A stretch of DNA of 64,000 bases from Nocardia arizonensis (GTDB lineage: Bacteria > Actinomycetota > Actinomycetes > Mycobacteriales > Mycobacteriaceae). Positions 53,785 to 62,846 of the stretch are shown here, piece by piece; the first letter of the stretch is position 1, and every line of letters starts with the position of its first letter. Location of the stretch: the NCBI RefSeq assembly GCF_001310275.1, contig NZ_LGYZ01000129.1, positions 62,001 through 126,000 of the forward strand. The letters run 5' to 3'. The position numbers were made by a program, and so were the translations under genes. The notes under the pieces were generated by a model, which was given only the letters and a program-made list of their open reading frames with translations, did no database searches and was not told the origin of the DNA.

Positions 53785-54447
53785 ATGCGTGTCATCTACA
53801 ACGAGCAAATGGCCGAGCTCGCCCACCTGCTGGGTGAGATGGCCGGTCTCGCGGGTTCGGCGATGGATCGGGCCACCCAAGCATTGCTCCAGGCCGATCT
53901 CGCCCTCGCCGAAGCGGTCATCAGTGAACACGACCGGATCGCGGAAATGATCAGCGACGCCGAGGAGCGCGCGTTCGCGCTGCTGGCGCTCCAGGCCCCC
54001 GTCGCGGGCGACTTGCGTCAGGTGGTGGCCGCCATTCAGATCGTGCAGGACGTGAACCGTATGGTCGCGCTCGCACTGCACGTGGCCAAGGTGGCCCGTC
54101 GCCGCCACCCCAACCACGCGCTACCGGAATCGGTCAACGGCTACTTCGCCGAGATGGGCCGCATCGCGGTCAATATGGGCGAGGGTGCGCGCGACGTGCT
54201 CGAGAACCGCGACCCGGAACGCGCCGCCCAGCTCAAAGAGGACGATGACGCGATGGACGATCTGCACCGTCATCTATTCACCCTGCTGATGGACCGGGAC
54301 TGGAAGTACGGGGTGGCGGCCGCGGTCGACGTGACCCTGCTCGGCCGCTACTACGAGCGTTTCGCCGATCACGCGGTGGAGATCGGCCGCCGGGTGATCT
54401 TCCTGGTCACCGGCGTTCTTCCGCCGGATCCCGAAGCGGAGGTCTGA
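53785..54447 (+). CDS. phoU: Phosphate transport regulator PhoU/PhoY
   Basis: A 220-aa all-helical regulator that links the Pst transporter to the PhoR kinase and keeps the phosphate regulon off in plentiful phosphate. Two PhoU repeats with metal-binding motifs: EHDRIAEMISDAEERAF and DDDAMDDLHRHLF, plus RYYERFADHAVEIGRRV. The ATG at 53785 matches the PhoY N-terminus MRVIYNEQMAELAHLLGEM; an upstream GTG adds four residues. It is convergent with pstB, its functional partner, across a strong terminator. Confidence 0.94.
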   Translation: MRVIYNEQMAELAHLLGEMAGLAGSAMDRATQALLQADLALAEAVISEHDRIAEMISDAEERAFALLALQAPVAGDLRQVVAAIQIVQDVNRMVALALHVAKVARRRHPNHALPESVNGYFAEMGRIAVNMGEGARDVLENRDPERAAQLKEDDDAMDDLHRHLFTLLMDRDWKYGVAAAVDVTLLGRYYERFADHAVEIGRRVIFLVTGVLPPDPEAEV

Positions 54448-54468
54448 CCGACCCGACCGGACACGTGT

Positions 54469-54506
54469 CGCCTGCCCCGGACATATCGACATGTCCGGGG
54501 CAGGCG
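54469..54506. terminator. Strong hairpin terminator between phoU and pstB
   Basis: CGCCTGCCCCGGACAT (54469-54484) pairs with ATGTCCGGGGCAGGCG (54491-54506), a 16-bp perfect stem with a 6-nt loop, 22 bp after phoU. Confidence 0.87.
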
Positions 54507-54640
54507 CGTTCATCCGCGGCTTACGGGCGATCCTCCGGCAATGACCCCCGGCGTGCCGATAGCCGAGCGCTCGCCACAATGTCTCCGAAATACGAACAGG
54601 CCCACACGGTTTCCCGTGCAGGCCGTTGTCGTCGCCGGAT

Positions 54641-55417
54641 TTATCCGAAGCGGCCGGAGATATAGTCTTCGGTCGCCTTCTGGCCCGGGTTGGAGAAGAT
54701 CTTCTCGGTGTCGTCGATCTCGATCAGTTTGCCGGGCTTGCCCTGGGCTTCCAGGTTGAAGAATCCGGTCTGATCACTCACGCGCGCGGCCTGCTGCATA
54801 TTGTGCGTGACGATGACGATGGTGAATTCCTTCTTCAGTTCGGTGATCAGATCCTCGATCGCCAGGGTGGAGATCGGGTCGAGCGCCGAACAGGGCTCGT
54901 CCATCAGCAGCACGTCGGGCGAGACCGCGATGGCACGCGCGATGCACAGACGCTGCTGCTGACCGCCGGACAGGCCGCCGCCCGGCTTGTCGAGCCGGTC
55001 CTTGACCTCGTTCCAGAGGTTGGCGCCGCGCAGCGAGCGCTCGGCGACCTCGTCGAGTTCCTTCCTGTTGCGCACGCCCTGGAGCTTGAGCCCGGCAACC
55101 ACATTGTCGCGAATGGACATGGTGGGGAACGGGTTCGGCCGCTGGAACACCATGCCGATCGTGCGGCGCACACCCACGGGGTCGACGTTCGATGCGTAGA
55201 TGTCCTCACCGTCGAGCAGCACCGCACCTTCGACGCGGGCGTTCGGGGTGACCTCGTGCATGCGGTTCAACGACCGCAGCACCGTGGACTTACCGCAGCC
55301 GGAGGGGCCGATGAAAGCGGTGACGCTGCGGGGCAGCACGGTCAGATCCACGTCGGCCACCGCGTGGAACTTGCCGTAGAAGATATTCAGGTCTTTGACG
55401 TCGATGCGCTTGGCCAT
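54641..55417 (-). CDS. pstB: Phosphate ABC transporter ATPase PstB
   Basis: A 258-aa ATPase powering high-affinity phosphate import. Walker A GPSGCGKST, Q-loop VFQRPNPFPTMSI, signature LSGGQQQRLCIARA, Walker B VLLMDEPCSALDP, H-loop IVIVTHNMQQAARVSD. It is the last gene of pstSCAB on the minus strand, 18 bp after pstA. Confidence 0.97.
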   Translation of the reverse strand: MAKRIDVKDLNIFYGKFHAVADVDLTVLPRSVTAFIGPSGCGKSTVLRSLNRMHEVTPNARVEGAVLLDGEDIYASNVDPVGVRRTIGMVFQRPNPFPTMSIRDNVVAGLKLQGVRNRKELDEVAERSLRGANLWNEVKDRLDKPGGGLSGGQQQRLCIARAIAVSPDVLLMDEPCSALDPISTLAIEDLITELKKEFTIVIVTHNMQQAARVSDQTGFFNLEAQGKPGKLIEIDDTEKIFSNPGQKATEDYISGRFG

Positions 55418-55435
55418 GCGAGTATCCGTTTCGCT

Positions 55436-56344
55436 TTATCGGTTGCGGGTGAGCAGCTTGTTGACAACCGCCGCGGCCGCGTACAGCAGGGCGATGAGCA
55501 GGATCAGCGTCAGGGCCGCGCCCCACACGCGTTCACGACCCGCGGGCTCCGGGTTCGCCAGCTCTTGGTAGATGAGCAACGGCAGGGAGGCCATGTTGCC
55601 GTCGAACATGTTGGTGTTGATCGACTTGGCGTAGCCGACCAGCACGAGCACCGGGGCCGTCTCACCCATGACGCGGGCGAGAGCGAGCAGGATGCCGCTG
55701 ATCATGCCCGGCGCCGCGGTGGGAACCACGATGCGGACGATGGTCTTCCACTTCGGCACGCCGAGTGCGTAACTCGCCTCGCGCAACTCGTCGGGGACGA
55801 GTTTGAGCATCTCCTCGGTGCTGCGCACCACCACCGGCAGCATCAGCAGCACCAGGGCCAGCGACACCGCGAAGGAGCTCTGTGGGAAGCCGAGCGTGGC
55901 GATCCACAGGGCGAAGATGAACAGCGCCGCGACGATGGACGGCACACCGGCCAGGATGTCGACCATGAAGGTGGTCACCCGGGCCAGCCTGCCGCGGCCG
56001 TACTCGACCAGGTAGACCGCGGCCATGATGCCGAGCGGCACCGCGAGGACCGCCGCCACCAGGGTCTGCACGATGGTGCCGTAGATCGCGTGATAGACAC
56101 CGCCGCCGGTCTGGTCCGGCAGGATGCCCTTCTGCGACTTCTGCCACCAGTCCAGCGATGCGACGGCATCGATGCCCTTGCTGACCACCATCCACAACAC
56201 CCACACCAGCGGGACGAGCGCGATGGCGAAGCAGGCCGCCACCAAGCCGGTGGCGAGGTTGTTCTTGATCTTGCGGCCACGGCTCACTTCGCGGAACGTG
56301 GGCGCCTTGACCGGCTTGTCGAGCGTCGAGGTGGTGGCCATCAC
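55436..56344 (-). CDS. pstA: Phosphate ABC transporter permease PstA
   Basis: A 302-aa permease with six membrane helices. Family motifs: YHAIYGTIVQTLVAAVLAVPLGIMAAVYL and EEMLKLVPDELREASYALGVPKW (EAA loop that contacts PstB). It overlaps pstC by 4 bp (GTGA), and ATG at 56341 is the second codon, so the exact start is uncertain by one residue. Confidence 0.95.
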   Translation of the reverse strand: MMATTSTLDKPVKAPTFREVSRGRKIKNNLATGLVAACFAIALVPLVWVLWMVVSKGIDAVASLDWWQKSQKGILPDQTGGGVYHAIYGTIVQTLVAAVLAVPLGIMAAVYLVEYGRGRLARVTTFMVDILAGVPSIVAALFIFALWIATLGFPQSSFAVSLALVLLMLPVVVRSTEEMLKLVPDELREASYALGVPKWKTIVRIVVPTAAPGMISGILLALARVMGETAPVLVLVGYAKSINTNMFDGNMASLPLLIYQELANPEPAGRERVWGAALTLILLIALLYAAAAVVNKLLTRNR

Positions 56345-57423
56345 GAGTTAACCTTTCCGCCCGCCGCGAGCCGAGCGAGCGCGTTGACCACGAAGGTCAG
56401 CGCGAAGAGCACGAAGCCCGCCGCGATGTAGGCGCCGGTCGGCAGGGGTGAACTGAATTCCGAGGCCGCCGAGGCGATCTTGGAGGCGAAGGTGTAGCCG
56501 CCGTCGAACAGCGACCAACTGCCCGCCTGCGCCGAGGTGCGCAGCACCACGAGGACGGCGATGGTCTCACCGAGGGCGCGGCCGAGGCCGAGCATGGAAC
56601 CCGCGATCACACCGCTGCGCCCGTAGGGCAGCACGGTCATGCGCACGACCTCCCACTTCGTGGCGCCCAGCGCCTGGGCGGCCTCGATGTGATTGACCGG
56701 GGTGAGGTTGAACACCTCGCGCGAGACCGAGGTGATGATCGGCAGGATCATCACCGCGAGCACGACGCCCGCGGTGAAGATCGTGCCACCGCCGCCGATC
56801 GACACGTTGCCGTCGGCGAACAGGAAGAACCAGCCGAGGTTGTCGTTCAGGAATTCCTGTACCGGTCCCAGCTGGGGCGCCAGCACCAGGAAGCCCCACA
56901 GGCCGAAGACGATGGATGGCACCGCCGCCAGGAGGTCGACCAGCGCGGCGAACGGGCGCGCCACCCGCTTCGGCGCGTAGTGGGTCAGGAACAGTGCGAT
57001 ACCGACGCCGATGGGAACCGCGATCACCAGCGCGAAGATCGAGCTCAGCACCGTGACCATGAACAAGTCCTTGATGCCGAACTTCAGGTGGTTGGCATCG
57101 GTGGTACTGAACTCGGTGCTGGTGAAGAAGTTGACTTCGTCCGCCCTGAGCGAGGGAACCGCGCGAATCAGCAGGAACAGCGCGATCAACACGATCGACG
57201 CGACGATGGTCGCGCCCGCCGCGACGGCCAGGGACCGGAAGATGGTCTCGGCTCGCTTACTGTGGGGCTGACGCACCGCCGGGGATCCCTTCGCTGAAGG
57301 CTCCTTCGTAAGGCTCACGTCGTCTTTCAGTTCGCTCGACATATGCGCAGTTTCTCCGGCCGCCTGCGGGCCCGTCGTGTCCGACGAGCCCGCTGCGGTC
57401 ACCTCTTCAGGGTGCACGGTCAT
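56341..57423 (-). CDS. pstC: Phosphate ABC transporter permease PstC
   Basis: A 360-aa permease. A 60-residue polar N-terminus precedes about six helices; the family motifs include GLWGFLVLAPQLGP and TPVNHIEAAQALGATKWEVVRMTVLPYGRSG (EAA loop). The ATG at 57423 is used; an internal ATG at 57342 after GGAGAAACT is possible. The gene lies 10 bp after pstS. Confidence 0.95.
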   Translation of the reverse strand: MTVHPEEVTAAGSSDTTGPQAAGETAHMSSELKDDVSLTKEPSAKGSPAVRQPHSKRAETIFRSLAVAAGATIVASIVLIALFLLIRAVPSLRADEVNFFTSTEFSTTDANHLKFGIKDLFMVTVLSSIFALVIAVPIGVGIALFLTHYAPKRVARPFAALVDLLAAVPSIVFGLWGFLVLAPQLGPVQEFLNDNLGWFFLFADGNVSIGGGGTIFTAGVVLAVMILPIITSVSREVFNLTPVNHIEAAQALGATKWEVVRMTVLPYGRSGVIAGSMLGLGRALGETIAVLVVLRTSAQAGSWSLFDGGYTFASKIASAASEFSSPLPTGAYIAAGFVLFALTFVVNALARLAAGGKVNS

Positions 57424-57433
57424 GATGCTGCGA

Positions 57434-58546
57434 TCAGGAGATGGCGTTGATCGCGGTGGTCAGCTTAGCCTTGAACTGCTCGGGAACCGGGATGTAACCG
57501 GCCTCGTCGAGTCCCTTCTGGCCGTTGGTGACCGCCGAGGTCAGGAACGCCTTGACGGCCTTGGAGGTCTCCGGATCGGCGTACTTCGAGCAGACGACCT
57601 CGTAGGTCGGCAGGATGATCGGGTACGCGCCCGCCTCGGTGGGGGTGTAGAACGAGGAGACGTCCAGGACGAGGTCGTTGCCCTCACCCTTGATCTTCAC
57701 GCCGTTGATGGCCTTGCCCGCCGAATCCACCGACAGCTTCACCGGGGTCTTGGAGGCGGTGGTGACGATCTGGGCGATCGACAGGTTCTGCGCCTTGGCG
57801 AAGGACCACTCGTTGTAGGTGATGGAGTTCTTGGTGTTCTTGATCGCGGCCGAGGTGCCCTCGTTGCCCTTGGCGCCCTCGCCGACACCGCCGTTGAAGG
57901 TCTTGCCGGCACCCTTGCCCCACGCGCCGGCCGAAGCGGCGTCCAGGTAGAGCTGGAAGTTGTCGGTGGTACCCGACTCGTCGGAGCGGAAGATCACGGC
58001 GATCTTCTCCGAGGGCAGCTTGGCGCTCGGGTTGAGTGCCTTGATCTCGGGGGCGTCCCAGGTGCTGATGGCGCCGTTGAACACCTTGGCGGCGGTCGGG
58101 CCGTCGAGCACGAGGTCGGTCACGCCGTCGATGTTGTAGGTGATGGCGATGGGGCCGAAGACGGTCGGCAGGTTCCATGCCGGGGCGCCGCAGCGCTCCT
58201 GCGCTTTGGCGGGCTCTTCCTTCTTGCTGCTCAGCGGGGAGTCGGAGCCGCCGAAGTCGGTCTGGCCGCCGATGAACTCGTTGACACCCGCGCCGGAACC
58301 GCTCGAGGTGTAGTTCAGCGTGTAGCCGTCGCAGTTGGCCTCGTAGGCGGCGATGAAGCGCTCCATGGCGTTCTTCTGGGCCGAGGAACCACTGGCCTTC
58401 AGGGACTTCTTACCGCCACAGGCGACGCTGCTGTTGGCGGCGTTGCTCGAACCGGTCGACGAGTTGTCGTCGCTGCCACAGGCGGCCAGCGGCATGGCTA
58501 CAACGGCCAGCACTCCGATAAGGGCGCTGCTGCGCTTGAGCTTCAC
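57434..58546 (-). CDS. pstS: Phosphate-binding lipoprotein PstS
   Basis: A 370-aa periplasmic-type phosphate-binding lipoprotein. The signal sequence runs to the lipobox MPLAAC (Cys about 23). Phosphate-site signatures: LKASGSSAQKNAMERFI, NYTSSGSGAGVNEFIGGQTDFGGSDSPL, and VIFRSDESGTTDNFQLYL. The GTG at 58546 follows GGAGG; the longer frame is in the promoter. An upstream PHO box indicates induction on phosphate starvation. Confidence 0.96.
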   Translation of the reverse strand: MKLKRSSALIGVLAVVAMPLAACGSDDNSSTGSSNAANSSVACGGKKSLKASGSSAQKNAMERFIAAYEANCDGYTLNYTSSGSGAGVNEFIGGQTDFGGSDSPLSSKKEEPAKAQERCGAPAWNLPTVFGPIAITYNIDGVTDLVLDGPTAAKVFNGAISTWDAPEIKALNPSAKLPSEKIAVIFRSDESGTTDNFQLYLDAASAGAWGKGAGKTFNGGVGEGAKGNEGTSAAIKNTKNSITYNEWSFAKAQNLSIAQIVTTASKTPVKLSVDSAGKAINGVKIKGEGNDLVLDVSSFYTPTEAGAYPIILPTYEVVCSKYADPETSKAVKAFLTSAVTNGQKGLDEAGYIPVPEQFKAKLTTAINAIS

Positions 58547-58694
58547 TATTCCTCCGGGAATCACGTCCGAACACGCCCGATCCCTCACCGGCCCGGGCGG
58601 GTGCTGTGGTGCCGTTCGCGGGGAACTTGCGCACCAGGCAGCAAATGCGCTGCCCCTTAGTAACGTAAAGTCGCCCGGTTGACAGCTGGACCAG

Positions 58695-58716
58695 TCTCGG
58701 TGAACGGAAAATGAAC
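58695..58716 (-). promoter_or_regulatory. PHO box upstream of pstS
   Basis: Two adjacent 11-bp direct repeats on the minus strand, GTTCATTTTCC (58716-58706) and GTTCACCGAGA (58705-58695), with weaker repeat-like units following, about 150 bp before pstS. They match the actinobacterial PhoP GTTCACC-type box. Confidence 0.72.
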
Positions 58717-58776
58717 AGGCCGGCGCGATTGATCAGAGCTCGTGTGAGGTTTGCTCCGATTTTACTGGGATACCTT

Positions 58777-59718
58777 CTATGATGCGATACCCATTCGGTC
58801 GGAGTTGCCGGAGACGCCCGCCGGCATCGTGTAGGCGACATCGATATGAGACGGCGCGAAACCAAGTCGGGTGTAAGTGCGCACGGCCGCGGTGTTGTCG
58901 GCCTCGGTGTAGAGCAACACCTCGGCCGCACCCCGCTCGCGCAAGTGGTGCAAACCCGCCAGGGTGAGCAACCGTCCCAGGCCGCGGCCCTGCGCCGCGG
59001 GATCGACACCCACCACGTACACCTCACCGACCGGGGTCTGTTCCTCGGCGTGCACCTTGGTCCAATGGAACCCGAGAACATGTTCCGGCGCACCGGTCTC
59101 CGAGACCAGGAACACCCCGTCGGGATCGAACCATGATTCGGCCCGGCGCGCCGCTATTTCACGTTCGGACCAACCGCCCTGTTCGGGATGCCAGGCGAAC
59201 GCCGCATTGTTGACCCGCAGCAACTCGGCATCGTCTGCCGGGCCCGCGTAGGTCCGCAGCGACAGCCCCGCCGGAATGACAAGTTCTGGTAGCTCAGGTG
59301 TTGCCAGCGGGCGACGCATCTGCCACAATTCGCGCGCGGTCAGCAAGCCGAGCCGCGCCGCCACGGCCTTGGCCGGACCGAGATTTCCGTGCGCCCACAC
59401 CCGCGCGCCCGCACCGCCCTCCGACAGCGCCGCCGACACCGTTTCCGTGCCGATGCCCGCGCCCCGCGCGCCCGGGTCGACCGCGACCTCGGCCATGGCC
59501 GGATGCTCGTCATGCGGGTCGGTCAGATTGGCGTAGCCGACGACGACGCCAGCTTCTTCCACGATCAGGTGCCGCGCCGCGCCCGGTTCGGCCAGCGAGA
59601 GGACGGCCTGCTCGGAGACCGGCGCGACACCGTCGGCGGTCCGCGCGCGGAACAGCAGCTCCCGCACCGTGTCCGCGGTGTCGCCGTCGAGTTCTCGCAA
59701 CCATCGCGCCCGCGTCAT
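58777..59718 (-). CDS. mshD: Mycothiol synthase MshD
   Basis: A 313-aa tandem GNAT acetyltransferase that makes mycothiol by acetylating Cys-GlcN-Ins with acetyl-CoA. The N-terminal GNAT domain has EVAVDPGARGAGIGTETVSAAL; the active C-terminal one has VYVVGVDPAAQGRGLGRLLTLAGLHHL and TEADNTAAVRTYTRLGF. Length is that of MshD. The ATG at 59718 starts MTRARWLRELDGDTADTV. It lies between pst and glnR as in mycobacteria. GNAT motif with Q-x-x-GxG/A is intact in both. Confidence 0.94.
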   Translation of the reverse strand: MTRARWLRELDGDTADTVRELLFRARTADGVAPVSEQAVLSLAEPGAARHLIVEEAGVVVGYANLTDPHDEHPAMAEVAVDPGARGAGIGTETVSAALSEGGAGARVWAHGNLGPAKAVAARLGLLTARELWQMRRPLATPELPELVIPAGLSLRTYAGPADDAELLRVNNAAFAWHPEQGGWSEREIAARRAESWFDPDGVFLVSETGAPEHVLGFHWTKVHAEEQTPVGEVYVVGVDPAAQGRGLGRLLTLAGLHHLRERGAAEVLLYTEADNTAAVRTYTRLGFAPSHIDVAYTMPAGVSGNSDRMGIAS

Positions 59719-59837
59719 CGCCTCACGCCCCTGTCTCCGGCCGCACCGGAATCTGTCCTCGGATTCACCTACCGACAGCATCGCCGCGGCGGTGCGCATT
59801 CCCGCGCCGCCGAACCGGACACCGCCGTGGCCCCGCG

Positions 59838-60602
59838 CTACGGCACGGAACCGTTGGCGGGCGTCAGTGGGGAATCGTCGCCCTCGGCGGACTCGCCATC
59901 GGGAAACGGCGCCGAGTCGCCCTTTGCCGCGGCACGGGAGGGACGCACCGCCTTGTAGCCGACATTGCGCACCGTGCCGATGAGCGATTCGTATTCGCTG
60001 CCCAGCTTGGCGCGCAGGCGCCGGACATGGACATCGACGGTGCGGGTGCCGCCGAAGAAGTCGTAACCCCACACCTCCTGCAACAGCTGCGCCCGGGTGA
60101 AGACCCGGCCCGCGTGCTGGGCGAGATATTTGAGGAGTTCGAATTCCTTGTACGTCAGGTCGAGTGGACGGCCGCGCAACCGGGCGGTGTAGGTGCCCTC
60201 GTCGATGACGAGTTCACCCAGGGTGATCTTGCCGGTGTTCTCCGGACTCGCCACGCCGCCGTTGCGCCCGACCAGCAGGCGCAGACGCGCGTCCAGTTCG
60301 GCCGGGCCGGTGCCCGGCAGCAGGATGTCGTCCAGGCCCCAGTCGGCGTTCACGGCGACCAGACCGCCCTCGGTGAGCACCGCGACGACCGGCACCGACG
60401 ACCCGGTGCTGCCCAACAGCCTGCACAGTCCGCGGGCGGCGGCCAGATCCGTGCGCGCGTCGACCAGTGCGACATCCGCGGTGCCCGCCTCCAACAGCGA
60501 TGCCACCTCGGTCGGCGCGGGCCGCACATTGTGCGCCAGCAGGGCGAGCGAGGGCAGCACCGACTCGGGATCGGGGTCGGAGGTCAGCAGGAGCAGCTCC
60601 AC
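59838..60602 (-). CDS. glnR: GlnR-type OmpR-family response regulator
   Basis: A 254-aa OmpR-like regulator controlling nitrogen assimilation in actinobacteria. The receiver-like domain (about 1-120) has an atypical phosphoacceptor region VALVDARTDL, as is usual for GlnR, an orphan without cognate kinase. The winged helix is DLTYKEFELLKYLAQHAGRVFTRAQLLQEVWGYDFFGGTRTVDVHVRRLRAKL, with VRNVGYKAV. The GTG at 60602 follows AGGAGG. It is divergent from lmeA. Confidence 0.94.
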   Translation of the reverse strand: MELLLLTSDPDPESVLPSLALLAHNVRPAPTEVASLLEAGTADVALVDARTDLAAARGLCRLLGSTGSSVPVVAVLTEGGLVAVNADWGLDDILLPGTGPAELDARLRLLVGRNGGVASPENTGKITLGELVIDEGTYTARLRGRPLDLTYKEFELLKYLAQHAGRVFTRAQLLQEVWGYDFFGGTRTVDVHVRRLRAKLGSEYESLIGTVRNVGYKAVRPSRAAAKGDSAPFPDGESAEGDDSPLTPANGSVP

Positions 60603-60785
60603 GGCACTCCTCCTATCTCGTAGCTCCGCAGGACACAGCAACACTGCTTGGCCACGTCGCTGATCACAGGTAATTCGGATGCAAGATTAGCGCGTGATGC
60701 CCGATGACCTCGCCCTCCGGGTGAACTGTCAACCAAGAACGAGACCATCGATAGCCGAAATGCGCGGCCAAGTACTGTTTCTGGC

Positions 60786-61604
60786 ATGCGCAAGCTGATC
60801 ATCGGGTTACTGGTACTCGCCGGATTGGCCGTCGTCATCGATTTCGGCGCCGCGGCCTATTCGGAGTACCGCGTGTCCCGTGCCTTGCGCGTCGGCGCCG
60901 ATCTCAGCGCCGACCCGGAGGTGACGATCCACGGATTCCCCTTCCTCAGCCAGGCGCTGGACAGTCGCTACCAGAGCGTCGGCATTCGGGCGCAGGTGGT
61001 CCGGCCGGATATTTCTGGGCAGATCTACGTCGAGGCCAATATGACGGGCGTGCGGCTGCCGTTCGGCGATCTGTCCGAGGGAAATGTGCGCCGGGTGCCG
61101 GTGGAGAAGTTGGACGCCAGGATGGTGATCGAACCGGTCGAACTGGGCAGGCTGTTCGATATCCCGGATCTCCAGGTGCATTCACGACCCGCCGACAAAT
61201 CCGACGGCACCGGCGGATCCGGCGGCTCGGGGATGACCACCGCCGACGGGTTGATCCTCACCGGCACACTGCCCGGTCTGGTGACCAAACCCGGCGGCAA
61301 CAACGCGCGGTTGTCCGGCGACCGGGTCAGCGTGCAGGCGGAACTGCGGCTGGTCGGCGACCAGGTCGAGATCACCGCGACCGGCTTCTATCGCGGCGCG
61401 GGCCCCGAGTTGCCACCGAGCACGGCCGAGGTGCCCGAAGCCGACCGCCCGGCGGTGCTCGCCATGTTCTCCCGCATCATCGATACGAAGGAACTGCCCT
61501 TCGGCATCAAGCCGACCAAAGTGTTCGCCCTCGGCGGCCAGATCCACGTCGAGGGAAAGGGCGAGAACGTGACGATCGATCTGGACAGATTGCAGAGACC
61601 ATGA
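60786..61604 (+). CDS. lmeA: DUF2993 protein, LmeA-like mannan elongation factor
   Basis: A 272-aa exported protein with an N-terminal membrane segment (KLIIGLLVLAGLAVVIDFGAAAY) and a DUF2993 lipid-binding-like domain. The family member LmeA (Rv0817c) is needed for full-length mannan chains of lipomannan in mycobacteria. The Gly-Ser linker GTGGSGGSGMTTADG near residue 140 is a local insertion. Its stop overlaps the start of the thioredoxin-like gene (ATGA). Confidence 0.85.
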   Translation: MRKLIIGLLVLAGLAVVIDFGAAAYSEYRVSRALRVGADLSADPEVTIHGFPFLSQALDSRYQSVGIRAQVVRPDISGQIYVEANMTGVRLPFGDLSEGNVRRVPVEKLDARMVIEPVELGRLFDIPDLQVHSRPADKSDGTGGSGGSGMTTADGLILTGTLPGLVTKPGGNNARLSGDRVSVQAELRLVGDQVEITATGFYRGAGPELPPSTAEVPEADRPAVLAMFSRIIDTKELPFGIKPTKVFALGGQIHVEGKGENVTIDLDRLQRP

Positions 61605-62047
61605 TTCAACTCACAATTCTGGCGGTAATGCTTATCGCCGCCACCGCCATCGGCCTGGCGATACGGAGCCGCGAGGGCGCGGTGCGGGCCACCGAAAGGC
61701 CCGACGATGCCTCGACGCGGGCGCAATTGCTCGCCGCGGCCGGTGTCACCGGATCGGTGCCGGCGGTGCTGCACTTCTCCGCCGACTGGTGCGGTCCCTG
61801 CGCGGCCGTGCGGCGGGTGGTCGCGGGAGTCGCCGAGGATCTGGCCGACGCCTCGCTGCCGCCGCGCGATATCGAGATCGATATCGACGACGATCCGATG
61901 CTGGCGCGCGCGCTCAACGTCCTGTCACTGCCCACCACGTTCGTCTTCGACGCCGAGGGTCGCGAGCGCTTCCGTATCTCCGGCGTGCCCAAGGCGGGCG
62001 ATCTGCGCAGCGCGCTGGCCCCCTTGACGGCCCGGAATCCGGCCTGA
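61601..62047 (+). CDS. thiX: Membrane-anchored thioredoxin-fold protein (ThiX-like)
   Basis: A 148-aa thioredoxin-like protein with an N-terminal helix (LTILAVMLIAATAIGLAI) and a WCGPC redox motif at about 63-67, in FSADWCGPCAAVRRVV. cis-Pro is in LSLPTTFVFD. It overlaps lmeA and precedes the sulfur operon, as does thiX (Rv0816c) in M. tuberculosis. It probably reduces exported or membrane-near thiols. Confidence 0.86.
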   Translation: MIQLTILAVMLIAATAIGLAIRSREGAVRATERPDDASTRAQLLAAAGVTGSVPAVLHFSADWCGPCAAVRRVVAGVAEDLADASLPPRDIEIDIDDDPMLARALNVLSLPTTFVFDAEGRERFRISGVPKAGDLRSALAPLTARNPA

Positions 62048-62104
62048 CATCGACCGATCGGGTCCGTCCCCGACCCCGGGGTCCAATTCCCCTGCGGAAT
62101 TGGG

Positions 62105-62110
62105 TAAACT
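62105..62110 (+). promoter_or_regulatory. -10 element of the sulfur operon
   Basis: TAAACT fits TANNNT and is 7 nt upstream of the GTG at 62118, placing transcription start at the upstream ORF's first codon. The same spacing occurs before the DAHP synthase leader. Confidence 0.65.
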
Positions 62111-62117
62111 GCTCGAC

Positions 62118-62204
62118 GTGCAATCCGACCACGAGCTGATGCTCACCCGACGTCGCACAGTTGACCTGTGTCGACTCGGCGGTTGTTGCTGCCTGTGCCG
62201 CTGA
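62118..62204 (+). CDS. Polycysteine leaderless upstream ORF
   Basis: A 28-aa frame, GTG at 62118 (MQSDHELMLTRRRTVD...) ending CRLGGCCCLCR and TGA at 62202-62204; five cysteines in the last 11 residues. An internal ATG at 62139 would give 21 aa. It is 119 bp before DUF4395 and the cysA2-sseC operon. Polycysteine leaderless ORFs are known cysteine-responsive attenuators of the equivalent mycobacterial sulfur operons, and this matches in type, position and leaderless promoter. It should sense low cysteine by ribosome stalling. Confidence 0.85.
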   Translation: MQSDHELMLTRRRTVDLCRLGGCCCLCR

Positions 62205-62322
62205 CCGGTCGGCCGTCCGTTTCCTGACGCCCGACCCCATTCACCGCGCGAGTGATCCGCGATCCCCCGGTGAATCGGCGAATATCCCGCCTTCCGAGAT
62301 GTTTCAGCGCAGGAGTACCCCG

Positions 62323-62811
62323 ATGTCGTCACATTCCCCCACCGTCACCGATCCCGACCGCGTCGATGTGCGCGGCCCCCGCTTCGCCGCCTGGGTCACC
62401 ACCGCGGTCCTTGTGCTCGTCCTGTTGGTCGCGGCCTTCTCGCCCGCCCTCGCGGCCGTGCTGATCGCAGTCCAGGCCGTCGTCTTCGCCGTCGGCGCGG
62501 CCCTCGGACCGCGCCGGCACCCATACGGGCGGATCTTCGCCGTGCTCGTCGCGCCACGGCTCGGCCCAACCGTCGAAACCGAACCGGCGACGCCGCTGCG
62601 GTTCGCCCAATTGCTCGGCCTGGTCTTCAGCGCCGTCGGCCTGCTGGGATTCCTGGCAGGCTCCACCGTGGTCGGCGGGGTCTTCGCCGGCTTCGCCCTG
62701 TTCGCGGCGTTCCTGAACGCGGCGTTCGGGATCTGCCTTGGTTGCCGGATCTATCCGCTGGTGACCCGCCTGCGCCGGGTCGAACCGGTCGAGGTTCCAG
62801 CACCGAACTGA
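62323..62811 (+). CDS. DUF4395 membrane protein
   Basis: A 162-aa membrane protein of the DUF4395 family with about four helices (TTAVLVLVLLVAAFSPALAA, VLIAVQAVVFAVGAAL, QLLGLVFSAVGLLGFLAG, GVFAGFALFAAFLNAAFGIC). The C-terminal FGICLGCRIY motif is typical of the family and may be redox-active. ATG at 62323 follows AGGAG. It is the first gene after the cysteine upstream ORF and stands in an operon with cysA2. Confidence 0.85.
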   Translation: MSSHSPTVTDPDRVDVRGPRFAAWVTTAVLVLVLLVAAFSPALAAVLIAVQAVVFAVGAALGPRRHPYGRIFAVLVAPRLGPTVETEPATPLRFAQLLGLVFSAVGLLGFLAGSTVVGGVFAGFALFAAFLNAAFGICLGCRIYPLVTRLRRVEPVEVPAPN

Positions 62812-62846
62812 TCTCTCCTGCAAGTCACCACCCCGAAAGGAACAAC

